Shown: positions 25,306 through 35,130 of the stretch, one piece after another
Numbering within the stretch: the stretch's first letter is position 1
How the letters are laid out: the number at the start of each line of letters is the position of its first letter
Assembly (NCBI RefSeq): GCF_000246855.1
Contig: NC_016609.1
Coordinates: 1,240,001 to 1,304,000, forward strand
Direction of reading: 5' to 3'
Length of the DNA stretch: 64,000 nucleotides
DNA from: Niastella koreensis GR20-10
Lineage (GTDB): Bacteria; Bacteroidota; Bacteroidia; Chitinophagales; Chitinophagaceae
Position numbers and translations under genes: made by a program
The notes under the pieces: model-generated
What the model was told of the DNA's origin: nothing
Databases searched by the model: none
The model's input: the letters and a program-made list of their open reading frames with translations, nothing else

Positions 25306-25962
25306 CTAATGCTTCAACTTACTCTTAAACACCTTCTGAAACTTCTCCACCTTCGGCCGAATAACTATGTTACAATAAGGCTCACTGCCATTTTGTTCGT
25401 AGTAATCCTGGTGGTAGTTTTCAGCGGCGTAAAACTGCGTGTAAGGAGAGATCTCCGTTACAATGGGATCGTTGAAGGCGCCGCTTTTATCCAGTTGCGC
25501 TTTGTATTTTTCAGCTTTTTCTTTTTGCTCGTTGTTGTGATAGAAGATCACGCTGCGGTATTGGGTGCCTACGTCGGCGCCCTGTTTGTTGAGGGTAGTA
25601 GGGTCGTGGGTTTGCCAGAAAACCTCCAGCAGTTCATCATACGTGATCTTTTTTGGATCGTACACCACCTGTATACACTCTGCATGACCGGTATTGCCGG
25701 TACAAACCTCTTTATAGGTAGGGTTGGCAACGTGACCGCCGCTGTATCCCGACGTTGATTTAATTACCCCATCCAATTGCTGAAAGATAGCTTCCGTACA
25801 CCAAAAGCAACCGGTACCAAATGTGGCGGTATCGGTGGCCGTGTTCACCGTATTTGTATTTGTTGTCATATCCTTGCTAATACTCTTTTTTGCGTTTTGT
25901 TTTTGTGCGCAGGAAAACAATGTGACTATTGTTACCAGCACACCTGTCAGAAAGACCTTCAT
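25306..25962 (-). CDS. msrA: Peptide-methionine (S)-S-oxide reductase, lipoprotein form
   Basis: MsrA reduces methionine-S-sulfoxide in damaged proteins. The active-site motif GTGCFWCTEAIFQ contains the catalytic cysteine. STSGYSGGHVANPTY, VCTGNTGHAECIQVVYDP and the C-terminal YHQDYYEQNGSEPYCN are family signatures. An N-terminal lipoprotein signal (MKVFLTGVLVTIVTLFSC) places it in the periplasm or outer membrane, where it would repair oxidised envelope proteins. I take the ATG at 25962; an ATG at 25989 would add nine residues ahead of an already complete signal peptide. No MsrB domain is fused. Confidence 0.95.
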   Translation of the reverse strand: MKVFLTGVLVTIVTLFSCAQKQNAKKSISKDMTTNTNTVNTATDTATFGTGCFWCTEAIFQQLDGVIKSTSGYSGGHVANPTYKEVCTGNTGHAECIQVVYDPKKITYDELLEVFWQTHDPTTLNKQGADVGTQYRSVIFYHNNEQKEKAEKYKAQLDKSGAFNDPIVTEISPYTQFYAAENYHQDYYEQNGSEPYCNIVIRPKVEKFQKVFKSKLKH

Positions 25963-26166
25963 TCCGTGTTGTTTTAACAGATGTATCATTGTATTGATTT
26001 TACTCCACTATATACGCGGCCCGTACAGTGGCAGATGTTAAGGAATTACAAAAGTAAAGATCGATGATAATACTGGTTAGACGACAGGCTGCATAAAAAA
26101 ACTGCACCCATAAGCTGGATGCAGTGTAACTATACTTGGGATATTCAAACAATTCAATTCGATAAT

Positions 26167-26264
26167 GTGATAATGTGATAATTCGATAATGAATTCTTAT
26201 TCGGAACTCCCGGATATGGGAGGCTGTATTCCATTATCACATTAGCTAATTATCACATTATCAC
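26167..26264. repeat. 17-bp inverted repeat built of 8-mers
   Basis: GTGATAATGTGATAATT (26167-26183) is the exact reverse complement of 26248-26264. The left flank is an in-phase 8-mer array (GATAATGT twice, GATAATTC, GATAATGA, 26161-26192). A CTCCC/GGGAG mini-hairpin lies inside the loop. It is located just past the stop of the Trp/Arg-rich protein gene. Confidence 0.85.
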
Positions 26265-26272
26265 ATTGGTTT

Positions 26273-27142
26273 TTATCTTCTTCTACGTCTTACGGTAGTG
26301 CTGGTTTTTGTATATCTTCTGCCACGCGGACCCTGAACGATAGTGGTTTTGCGGGTAACACGATAATTGTTGATGGCGGTTTGGTGGCGGGTTGTTACGG
26401 TTACCGAAGTAACGCGCATAGGCCGGTAAATTGGCTGCGCCACTACTACCCGGCGGGTGGTAACCACTGCATAATGGGCGCGGTAGTGGTAACGGAAGGG
26501 GCGGTAAACTGCCCATGCCATTGGCCTCCAGGGACGGTACCAAACGGGGTGTACCCGCCAGGTATAAGGCGATACCCACACCACATAAGAGGGGGCATAT
26601 ACAAACCGTACACAAGGCCAGGCCCAAACGTTCACTATAATGCCATTGGCTGAGAAGAGTTTGGCGTTTTCGAGATTAGGCCCGCCGGCCAGGGAGGAAG
26701 TTCCTTCATTAAAACCACTGCCATCTTCATTGGGTTCCACAATCTTTTCTTCGCCATACATGTCCTCATCACCTACTATATCGATCACAGCATTGTCACT
26801 ACCGGTTTTTTGTAATTCTATCACGGCAATATCCTGGCTTTCGGTTTCAGAGATAATGTCCTGGAGAACAAACACCTCAACATCGTTCTCGCGTTTGCTT
26901 ACCACCTTTACATAATCGGTGTTGCCGTCTTCGTTGAGGTCGAGGTTATTTACCTTGGAATTTTCTGAATTCAATAGTTTTTCAAACTCTTCGGGGGAAC
27001 CGGACTGTTTAAACAGGTCGAGGGCGCCCTGTAAACTGAAGTTATCGCCAGGTAACTGGGGGCTATCTGATCCCTCATTGGTTTGTGCTTTCAAAGTGCC
27101 GGTTACTAAAAGGATAAGCAGGGCAGGTAAAAGTTGCTTCAT
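26273..27142 (-). CDS. Secreted protein with EF-hand-like motif and Arg/Trp-rich tail
   Basis: About 289 residues starting MKQLLPALLILLVTGTLKAQ, a signal peptide; an ATG at 27151 adds only three residues. Residues of about 70-85 carry a Ca-binding-loop-like DLNEDGNTDYVKV. The middle region is acidic (EDMYGEEKIVEPNEDGSG). The last 120 residues are strikingly rich in Trp, Tyr and Arg with repeated WRP/YRP motifs, ending in a basic run (KTSTTVRRRRR). I do not recognise a function, though secreted proteins of this layout are frequent in Bacteroidota. Acidic body plus basic, aromatic tail suggests surface or nucleic-acid/polysaccharide association, but that is inference. Confidence 0.75.
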   Translation of the reverse strand: MKQLLPALLILLVTGTLKAQTNEGSDSPQLPGDNFSLQGALDLFKQSGSPEEFEKLLNSENSKVNNLDLNEDGNTDYVKVVSKRENDVEVFVLQDIISETESQDIAVIELQKTGSDNAVIDIVGDEDMYGEEKIVEPNEDGSGFNEGTSSLAGGPNLENAKLFSANGIIVNVWAWPCVRFVYAPSYVVWVSPYTWRVHPVWYRPWRPMAWAVYRPFRYHYRAHYAVVTTRRVVVAQPIYRPMRVTSVTVTTRHQTAINNYRVTRKTTIVQGPRGRRYTKTSTTVRRRRR

Positions 27143-27301
27143 TTCTTGCAATTGATTTGTAGTTCAGACCCGTTATTGATTAGAAGGTTTAAACAGGGGA
27201 ACCGGGTAAAATATTGTATATTATTTTAAATAAATGTGTTGCGGGAAGTTGTATGATCGACCTGACTGTAGTAATATTATGTCCCGCTATATGAAGCAAT
27301 T

Positions 27302-27751
27302 ATGAAAAAGATCGAGCATATTCTGTTTTGGCTGGTAGTTATTTTGGTGTTTTTTAGTATTTCAAAATATGGGGCTATGACAACTGACATTGATGTCAGT
27401 GATACTTATTTCATCATAAAAAATTCGCAGATAGCCATCACTTTTGTATTGTGGCTGCTGATAGTGGTTTTTCTTTTCAGAATGATCCGTCGCCGGCACC
27501 AGGCGGTAAATAAGAAATTTGTCGTTGCCTACACTGTGATCACGGCATTATTGTTAGGCCTTTTCCTGGGTTTAGGATTGGTAAAAGGTGATTCTGCTGC
27601 CGGTACTTACAATACCGAAGACCTGGATGCATTGATGTTCAGGAATCAATTAAAAGTGTGGTGCATGGAAGGTTGTTTACTGGTGCAGGTTATTTTTCTG
27701 ATATATTTCTTTATACAAATGGTGAAAAAGCCCGTCCCCAGCGGAGTATAG
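27302..27751 (+). CDS. Four-helix membrane protein with a DTYF motif
   Basis: A 149-residue polytopic protein with hydrophobic helices at about residues 7-22, 44-60, 74-93 and 121-139. The segment VSDTYFIIKNSQIAITFVLW between helices 1 and 2 resembles the (H)DTYFVVxHFHY helix X segment of haem-copper oxidase subunit I, but the histidine ligands are absent (IKNSQI in place of xHFHY). It could be a degenerate oxidase-derived membrane module, or the likeness may be fortuitous. It lies 85 bp upstream of mutS2 on the same strand, with a separate promoter element for mutS2 between. Confidence 0.7.
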   Translation: MKKIEHILFWLVVILVFFSISKYGAMTTDIDVSDTYFIIKNSQIAITFVLWLLIVVFLFRMIRRRHQAVNKKFVVAYTVITALLLGLFLGLGLVKGDSAAGTYNTEDLDALMFRNQLKVWCMEGCLLVQVIFLIYFFIQMVKKPVPSGV

Positions 27752-27805
27752 GCCATCCGGGGCCAGATAATAGGGTATACATTACCCACATCCAAAAAAC
27801 TATAG

Positions 27806-27813
27806 TACCTTTG
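27806..27813 (+). promoter_or_regulatory. Candidate -7 element (TACCTTTG) of mutS2
   Basis: An exact TAnnTTTG match 23 bp before the mutS2 ATG. No TTG was found at -33. Confidence 0.4.
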
Positions 27814-27836
27814 CCGGTTCGAGAAGAGTTAATTAT

Positions 27837-29951
27837 ATGAAGTTTTTTCCTGAATCGGCGTTATCACAACTGGAGTTTGATAAAGTTAAGGCTCTGCTGG
27901 AAGAGCATTGTAAAACGGAGTATGCCAAAAGCAAATCGCAGGAGCTGCGCATACATACCCGCAAAGAATTTATTGAGCTGGAGTTACAACAAAGCCACGA
28001 ATACAAATTATTGATAGAGCACAGCATGTATTTCCCTAATGAATACGTGCTGAACCTGGCCAAAGAATTACGATTACTGGGCATTAGCGGCGCCATGCTT
28101 ACCGGTGAACAGTTTATCCAGATCCGCAAACTGGCCGAAAGCATTTCAAACATTTTCCGCTGGTTCGATGCTGATCGGCGGCTGGCCTATCCCGCACTCG
28201 TAAAAGTGATTGGTGACACCTACTATGAAAAGGTGATCATGGAACTGATCGATGATGTGTTGCTGGAGAATGGCGAAGTGAAAGACAATGCTTCGGAAGA
28301 CCTGGCGCGCATTCGCGGCAGCCTGTACCGCAAACGTACCGAGCTGCGCCGCCTGTTCGACAAGATCGTTCAAAAATTAAGTAAGGCCGGTTATACGGCA
28401 GATATCGATGAGGCCTTCCTGAATGGCCGCCGCGTGGTAGCCATTGTGGCAGAACAAAAGCGGCAGGTAAAAGGGATCCTGCATGGCGAAAGCGATACCC
28501 GCCGTACCTCCTACATCGAGCCCGAAGAAACCATTGAGCTGAACAACGAGATCTATTCGCTGGAGAATGAAGAACGGCGCGAGGTATACCGCATTCTGCA
28601 ACAGCTTACGGCCAAACTGGCTATGTACGCGCCTTTGCTGAAAACCTGGCACCAGGTGTTGGGTGAATACGATTTTATTAATGCCAAGGCAAAGCTGGCA
28701 TTGGATATGAATGGCAACTTCCCCATGTTGCAGGATAAAGCGCATGTGCAGTTGATCCAGGCTTATCACCCCTTGTTATACCTGTATCACCAGAAATCGA
28801 AGAAAACAACCATCCCGGTTGACGTGATGCTCGATGAAAAAAGGCGCATCCTGGTGATCTCAGGACCTAACGCCGGTGGTAAAACCGTTACCATGAAAAC
28901 GGTAGGATTGTCACAATTAATGATCCAAAGCGGTTTGCTGGTACCGGCACATCCCAATTCGGTGTTTGGTATTTTCAAACAGCTCATGATCCATATCGGC
29001 GATACGCAAAGCATCGAGTTTGAACTGAGTACCTATAGCTCGCACCTGTTACACATGAAGCATTTTATTGAAAATGCCAATGGTAAAACCCTGTTCTTTA
29101 TCGATGAACTGGGTAGCGGTAGCGATCCCAACCTGGGTGGTGCTTTTGCCGAGGTGATTATGGAAGAACTGGGTCATAAACATGCCATGGGTATTGTTAC
29201 CACCCACTACCTGAACCTGAAGGTAATGGCCAATAAAACACCTGGCATTATCAACGGCGCCATGGCGTTTGATGAAAAAACGCTGATGCCGTTGTATAAA
29301 CTCACGGTGGGTAAACCCGGAAGCTCGTATACGTTCTCGATTGCAGAACGCATTGGCCTCGATAAACGCCTGATTGACCGGGCGCGCGCCCTGGTTGATG
29401 AAGACCATTTCCGTCTTGATAAACTGCTGAACCGCGCCGAGCAGGACCAGCGGGAGATCGAGAAGAAGGAAAAGGAATTGACGAAGCTGATCAAGGAAAA
29501 TGAAAAGCTGCAAAAGGAAATGAAGGAGGTGATCAACAAAGAGCGCCACCTGCAGCAGGTAGAACTGTTGAAACAACAGAACCGCATTACCGAAGACCGG
29601 ATCGCTTACCTGAAAGATATGGAACGCAAGCTGCGGCAACTGGTATTTGACTGGAAAAAAGCCGAAGCGCAGGATGATAAAAAAGACCTGATAAAACAAA
29701 TGCACGCGTTGTTGTTCCGTCAACACCAAAAGCAGGTAACAGAGAAAGTAAAGAAAAAGCTCAATTCAAAATACGATGAGGTAGGTGGCGAAGTACAGGT
29801 TGGCGATAAAGTTCTGATGAAAAAGAACCACCAGGTAGGAGAGGTTAAAGAGTTACGCGGTAAGAAAGCAGTAGTTCAATTGGGGTTGATGCCGATTACT
29901 GTTTCGGTGGATGATTTGGTGGTAGTAACTGAAAAGGAAAACGAAGAATAA
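27837..29951 (+). CDS. mutS2: MutS2-type ATPase lacking the Smr nuclease domain
   Basis: A 704-residue MutS2 homologue, implicated in other bacteria in suppressing recombination or in collided-ribosome rescue. It has the MutS-like core and clamp helices (1-330), Walker A GPNAGGKT (343-350), Q/D-loop region IGDTQSIEFELSTYSSHL, Walker B LFFIDELGSGSDP (419-431) and HYLNLKVMA. A long coiled coil (about 510-600, rich in K/E) follows, then a KOW-like beta domain (VQVGDKVLMKKNHQVGEV). The sequence ends at EKENEE, where canonical MutS2 (about 780 residues) continues into the roughly 80-residue Smr endonuclease domain. No Smr-like sequence follows downstream in any frame I read. Confidence 0.92.
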   Translation: MKFFPESALSQLEFDKVKALLEEHCKTEYAKSKSQELRIHTRKEFIELELQQSHEYKLLIEHSMYFPNEYVLNLAKELRLLGISGAMLTGEQFIQIRKLAESISNIFRWFDADRRLAYPALVKVIGDTYYEKVIMELIDDVLLENGEVKDNASEDLARIRGSLYRKRTELRRLFDKIVQKLSKAGYTADIDEAFLNGRRVVAIVAEQKRQVKGILHGESDTRRTSYIEPEETIELNNEIYSLENEERREVYRILQQLTAKLAMYAPLLKTWHQVLGEYDFINAKAKLALDMNGNFPMLQDKAHVQLIQAYHPLLYLYHQKSKKTTIPVDVMLDEKRRILVISGPNAGGKTVTMKTVGLSQLMIQSGLLVPAHPNSVFGIFKQLMIHIGDTQSIEFELSTYSSHLLHMKHFIENANGKTLFFIDELGSGSDPNLGGAFAEVIMEELGHKHAMGIVTTHYLNLKVMANKTPGIINGAMAFDEKTLMPLYKLTVGKPGSSYTFSIAERIGLDKRLIDRARALVDEDHFRLDKLLNRAEQDQREIEKKEKELTKLIKENEKLQKEMKEVINKERHLQQVELLKQQNRITEDRIAYLKDMERKLRQLVFDWKKAEAQDDKKDLIKQMHALLFRQHQKQVTEKVKKKLNSKYDEVGGEVQVGDKVLMKKNHQVGEVKELRGKKAVVQLGLMPITVSVDDLVVVTEKENEE

Positions 29952-29974
29952 GTTATTTAGTTCTTAGTTGCAGG

Positions 29975-30067
29975 GTAAAAGCCTAAAGGTAAAAGCAAAA
30001 AGCAAATACAGCTATTTGCCGCGCTGAAGTGTATTGCTTTAGGCTTTCACCTTATAGCTTTCGGCTT
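29975..30067. repeat. Heptad-built hairpin (sister of 10588-10663)
   Basis: GTAAAAG, CCTAAAG, GTAAAAG, CAAAAAG, CAAATAC on the left is paired with GTATT-GCTTTAG-GCTTT...TATAGCTTT-CGGCTT on the right. The left arm is near-identical to that of the hairpin at 10588. Both occur between convergent genes. Confidence 0.8.
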
Positions 30068-30081
30068 ACTCAAAATAATAC

Positions 30082-30113
30082 AAAAAGCCCAACGATATCG
30101 TTGGGCCTTTTAA
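30082..30113. terminator. Bidirectional terminator between mutS2 and the CBS gene
   Basis: The palindromic core CCCAACGAT/ATCGTTGGG is flanked by AAAAAG on the left and CCTTTT on the right, giving U-runs in both directions. It lies 17 bp past the CBS gene stop. Confidence 0.85.
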
Positions 30114-30129
30114 TTACGTACAGCTGCAC

Positions 30130-30567
30130 TTATAAACTGGAATGCAGGTAGTCTTTTAACTGGGTGATGGTTTCCTGTTGTGACAGGATGGTTTCTTTTA
30201 CCACATCATTGATGGAAATGATCCCGGTTACCTCGTTTTCGTCGAAAACGGGCAGGTAACGGATGTTTCTGTCGGACATTAACTGCATGCAATAGTCAAC
30301 AGAATCGTGTGCAGTAACACGCGGCAGATCGTTAGACATTATCTCCGATACTTTTGTGTCGGTAGAAGACTTTCCCTTGAGAACTACCTTGCGCGAATAA
30401 TCACGTTCTGTAACAATGCCCAGGTAGTGGCCATCTTCCAAAACCATCACGGAACCGATATTCTGATCGGCCATGATATGGAGCGCTTCCAGCACTGTAG
30501 TTGCTGGGGTAACTGTTGTGATATTGCTTCCTTTACGAAGCAGAACGTCGGCCACTTTTTTATTCAT
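30130..30567 (-). CDS. Tandem CBS-domain protein
   Basis: A 145-residue protein consisting of one Bateman module. CBS1 is about residues 8-65 (VLEALHIMADQNIGSVMVLEDGHYLGIVTERDYSRKV). CBS2 is about 75-130 (MQLMSDRNIRYLPVFDENEVTGIISINDVVKE). The G-x-(V/I)-(S/T)-x-x-D ends, which contact adenine nucleotides, are intact in both halves. The C-terminal helix is QLKDYLHSSL. Such stand-alone proteins sense AMP/ATP or SAM and modulate partner enzymes; no partner can be named here. It is monocistronic with its own terminator. Confidence 0.92.
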   Translation of the reverse strand: MNKKVADVLLRKGSNITTVTPATTVLEALHIMADQNIGSVMVLEDGHYLGIVTERDYSRKVVLKGKSSTDTKVSEIMSNDLPRVTAHDSVDYCMQLMSDRNIRYLPVFDENEVTGIISINDVVKETILSQQETITQLKDYLHSSL

Positions 30568-30739
30568 ACGGCATTGTTTTGGTGAGCAATCATTTAAAGT
30601 AAATTACTAAAAAAGCGATAGAAAACCTAGGCCAGACGGGCATTTTATGCAAAAACCGTGAATTTCCGGGGATAGCGCCCCATTTGATCGTTGCTAAAAA
30701 ATGTGTATTATAGCGGAAATTTAATCGTACCCTTTAATC

Positions 30740-31138
30740 ATGAAATCCTTAATATCCAGGGCATTGATTCCATGCCTGTTATTGCTGCAAGCCTGCAGCC
30801 ATTCTAAAAACCTGCAAAGCGAATATTCCAAAGTTCCATTGGACCATTTACTGGATTCTATTGGCAGCTACCAGAACAAAAAAGTAGAGATCTGGGGCTA
30901 TTACGTTTGTGGTTTTGAGCATACTGTTGTTCAGCCTGAGGTGCAAACGGTTCGCGATAATAAATCATACGACTGGACGGGCCGCATCTGGGTGGAGGCA
31001 AAGCGCTCTAAATCAACAGACCTTTGTGACAGTTTGAGCAACCGGAACGTGTTGATCCGGGGCACCATCGATTCTTCCCGGCACGGGCACGAGGGCGGCT
31101 ACCCGGCCACCATCCGCCACGCTGTAATAGTGCAATAA
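30740..31138 (+). CDS. Small lipoprotein, OB-fold-like
   Basis: A 132-residue lipoprotein (MKSLISRALIPCLLLLQACS, lipid on Cys of LQAC). The mature part follows a short beta-barrel pattern: KKVEIWGYYVCGFEHTVV, GRIWVEAKRS, NVLIRGTIDSS and a histidine/glycine turn (RHGHEGGYPATI) before the last strand. It resembles the nucleic-acid-free OB-fold lipoproteins common in Bacteroidota, but I cannot name a family. It contains three cysteines besides the lipidated one. It is convergent with the RPH-like gene, with an inverted ACCTGTCAGGT pair between them. Confidence 0.75.
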   Translation: MKSLISRALIPCLLLLQACSHSKNLQSEYSKVPLDHLLDSIGSYQNKKVEIWGYYVCGFEHTVVQPEVQTVRDNKSYDWTGRIWVEAKRSKSTDLCDSLSNRNVLIRGTIDSSRHGHEGGYPATIRHAVIVQ

Positions 31139-31140
31139 AC

Positions 31141-31202
31141 GACCTGTCAGGTCCACTTTGACATCTTGGTTGAGCAGTTGGGCGATGTGCACCTGACAGG
31201 TC
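31141..31202. terminator. Inverted ACCTGTCAGGT pair between convergent genes
   Basis: GACCTGTCAGGTCCAC (31141-31156) pairs with GTGCACCTGACAGGTC (31187-31202) at 15 of 16 positions. It starts 2 bp after the lipoprotein stop and ends 12 bp before the RPH-like stop. There is no U-run, so the terminator function is inferred from position. Confidence 0.55.
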
Positions 31203-31213
31203 AACTCCGGGTT

Positions 31214-33859
<2,646 letters not shown>

Positions 33860-33960
33860 TTATCACAAGGTTAATGACTATCTTTTTTATCGAAAACAAT
33901 GGCGTGATTTTGTTGTTATCCTTACAACGGGCGGGCTTGGCACACCGTTAAATAAAAAAT

Positions 33961-33978
33961 GTCCGCCAGCTGGCGGAC
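33961..33978 (-). terminator. Palindromic terminator of the LLM oxidoreductase gene
   Basis: A perfect 18-bp palindrome GTCCGCCAGCTGGCGGAC. On the minus strand it is followed by ATTTTTTA, 28 bp after the LLM stop. The 16-bp core is identical to 19263-19278. Confidence 0.75.
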
Positions 33979-34006
33979 ACCTGTATTATCTTACCGGACT
34001 CAGCAT

Positions 34007-35029
34007 TTAACGCCAACCTAATCCGGGTGCAACGTATTTCAAAATAGAAGACAGCACGTGAATATTGTAGTCAACTCCCAGGGTGTTGGGGATTGTCAAC
34101 AGGAGCGTATCCGCTTCCTGGATGGCTTCATCCTGGGATAGCTCCCTGATAAGCTGATCCGGTTCTGCGGCGTAGCTTCTTCCGAAAATGGCGCGCCTGT
34201 CATTTTCAAGAACCCCAATCTGGTCGCGCCTGTTGTTTTCCTGCCCAAAGTAATATTTGTCCTGATCGGTTACCAATGCAAAAATGGACCGGCTCACCGA
34301 AACCCTTGGCTCACGTTGATGTCCTGCTTTTTTCCAGGCTTCTTTGTACAACCTGATCTGTTCTGCCTGTTGTATATGGAAAGGTTTGCCGCTTTCGTCG
34401 AACTTCAGGGTAGAACTTTGCAGGTACATTCCGTTTTCGGCTGCCCAAACAGCGGTGGCATTGGAACCAGCTCCCCACCAGATGCGTTCCCGCAGTCCTT
34501 CGGAGTAGGGCTCTACCCGTAATAAGCCTGGTGGATTGGGAAACATGGGATAGGGGTTGGGTTGTGCAAATCCAACACCTTTGAGTTTATCTAAAAACTC
34601 CAACGCTTTCCTGCGCCCCATATCTGCGTCGGTTTCACCTTCAGCAGGTTCATATCCAAAATAACGCCAGCCATCGATTACCTGTTCCGGTGAACCTCTG
34701 CTGATCCCCAATTGTAATCGTCCGCCGGAAATCAGATCGGCGGCTCCGGCGTCTTCCACCATGTAAAGGGGATTTTCGTAACGCATGTCGATAACCCCCG
34801 TTCCAATCTCTATCTTGCTTGTTTTGGCGCCAATGGCCGAAAGCAAAGGAAATGGCGAGGCTAACTGCGCGGCAAAATGATGTACCCGGAAATACGCACC
34901 ATCTAAACCGATCTCTTCAGCAGCAACGGCCAGATCGATGGATTGCAGCAAGGTATCACTTGCCGTACGGGTTTGGTAGCCCTGACGGTTGGACCAATGT
35001 CCGAATGATAAAAAACCTATTTTCTTCAT
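34007..35029 (-). CDS. LLM-class flavin-dependent oxidoreductase
   Basis: A 340-residue luciferase-like TIM-barrel monooxygenase starting MKKIGFLSFGHWSN; an ATG at 35059 would add ten residues upstream of this conserved first strand. Family markers are AEEIGLDGAYFRVHHFAAQLASPFPLLSAIGAKT, the IEIGTGVIDMRYENPLYMVEDAGAAD substrate/flavin segment, GGRLQLGISRGSPE and RIWWGAGSNATAVWAAENGMY. It would use FMNH2 from a separate reductase to oxidise a small organic substrate, unknown here. The start lies 100 bp from the end of the zinc-peptidase/phosphorylase gene, which is on the same strand and separately terminated. Confidence 0.9.
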   Translation of the reverse strand: MKKIGFLSFGHWSNRQGYQTRTASDTLLQSIDLAVAAEEIGLDGAYFRVHHFAAQLASPFPLLSAIGAKTSKIEIGTGVIDMRYENPLYMVEDAGAADLISGGRLQLGISRGSPEQVIDGWRYFGYEPAEGETDADMGRRKALEFLDKLKGVGFAQPNPYPMFPNPPGLLRVEPYSEGLRERIWWGAGSNATAVWAAENGMYLQSSTLKFDESGKPFHIQQAEQIRLYKEAWKKAGHQREPRVSVSRSIFALVTDQDKYYFGQENNRRDQIGVLENDRRAIFGRSYAAEPDQLIRELSQDEAIQEADTLLLTIPNTLGVDYNIHVLSSILKYVAPGLGWR

Positions 35030-35076
35030 AACACTCCTTCTGTTGTAAAATAGCCACACAAAAATAGGTATTATAA

Positions 35077-35104
35077 AAATGCCCCGTCATCTAACGAGGC
35101 ATTT
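35077..35104 (-). terminator. Terminator of the peptidase/phosphorylase gene
   Basis: An 11-bp stem with one mismatch (AAATGCCCCGT / ACGAGGCATTT) around a six-base loop. TTTTTAT follows on the minus strand. It lies 27 bp after the stop at 35131. Confidence 0.85.
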
Positions 35105-35130
35105 GTTTTGCCGAAAGTCTTATTGTTTCA

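Noticed and set aside
26283-26653. Frames on both strands overlapping the Trp/Arg-rich secreted protein gene
   Set aside because: They arise from low-complexity codons of the Arg/Trp/Pro-rich tail; only the frame with a signal peptide is credible.
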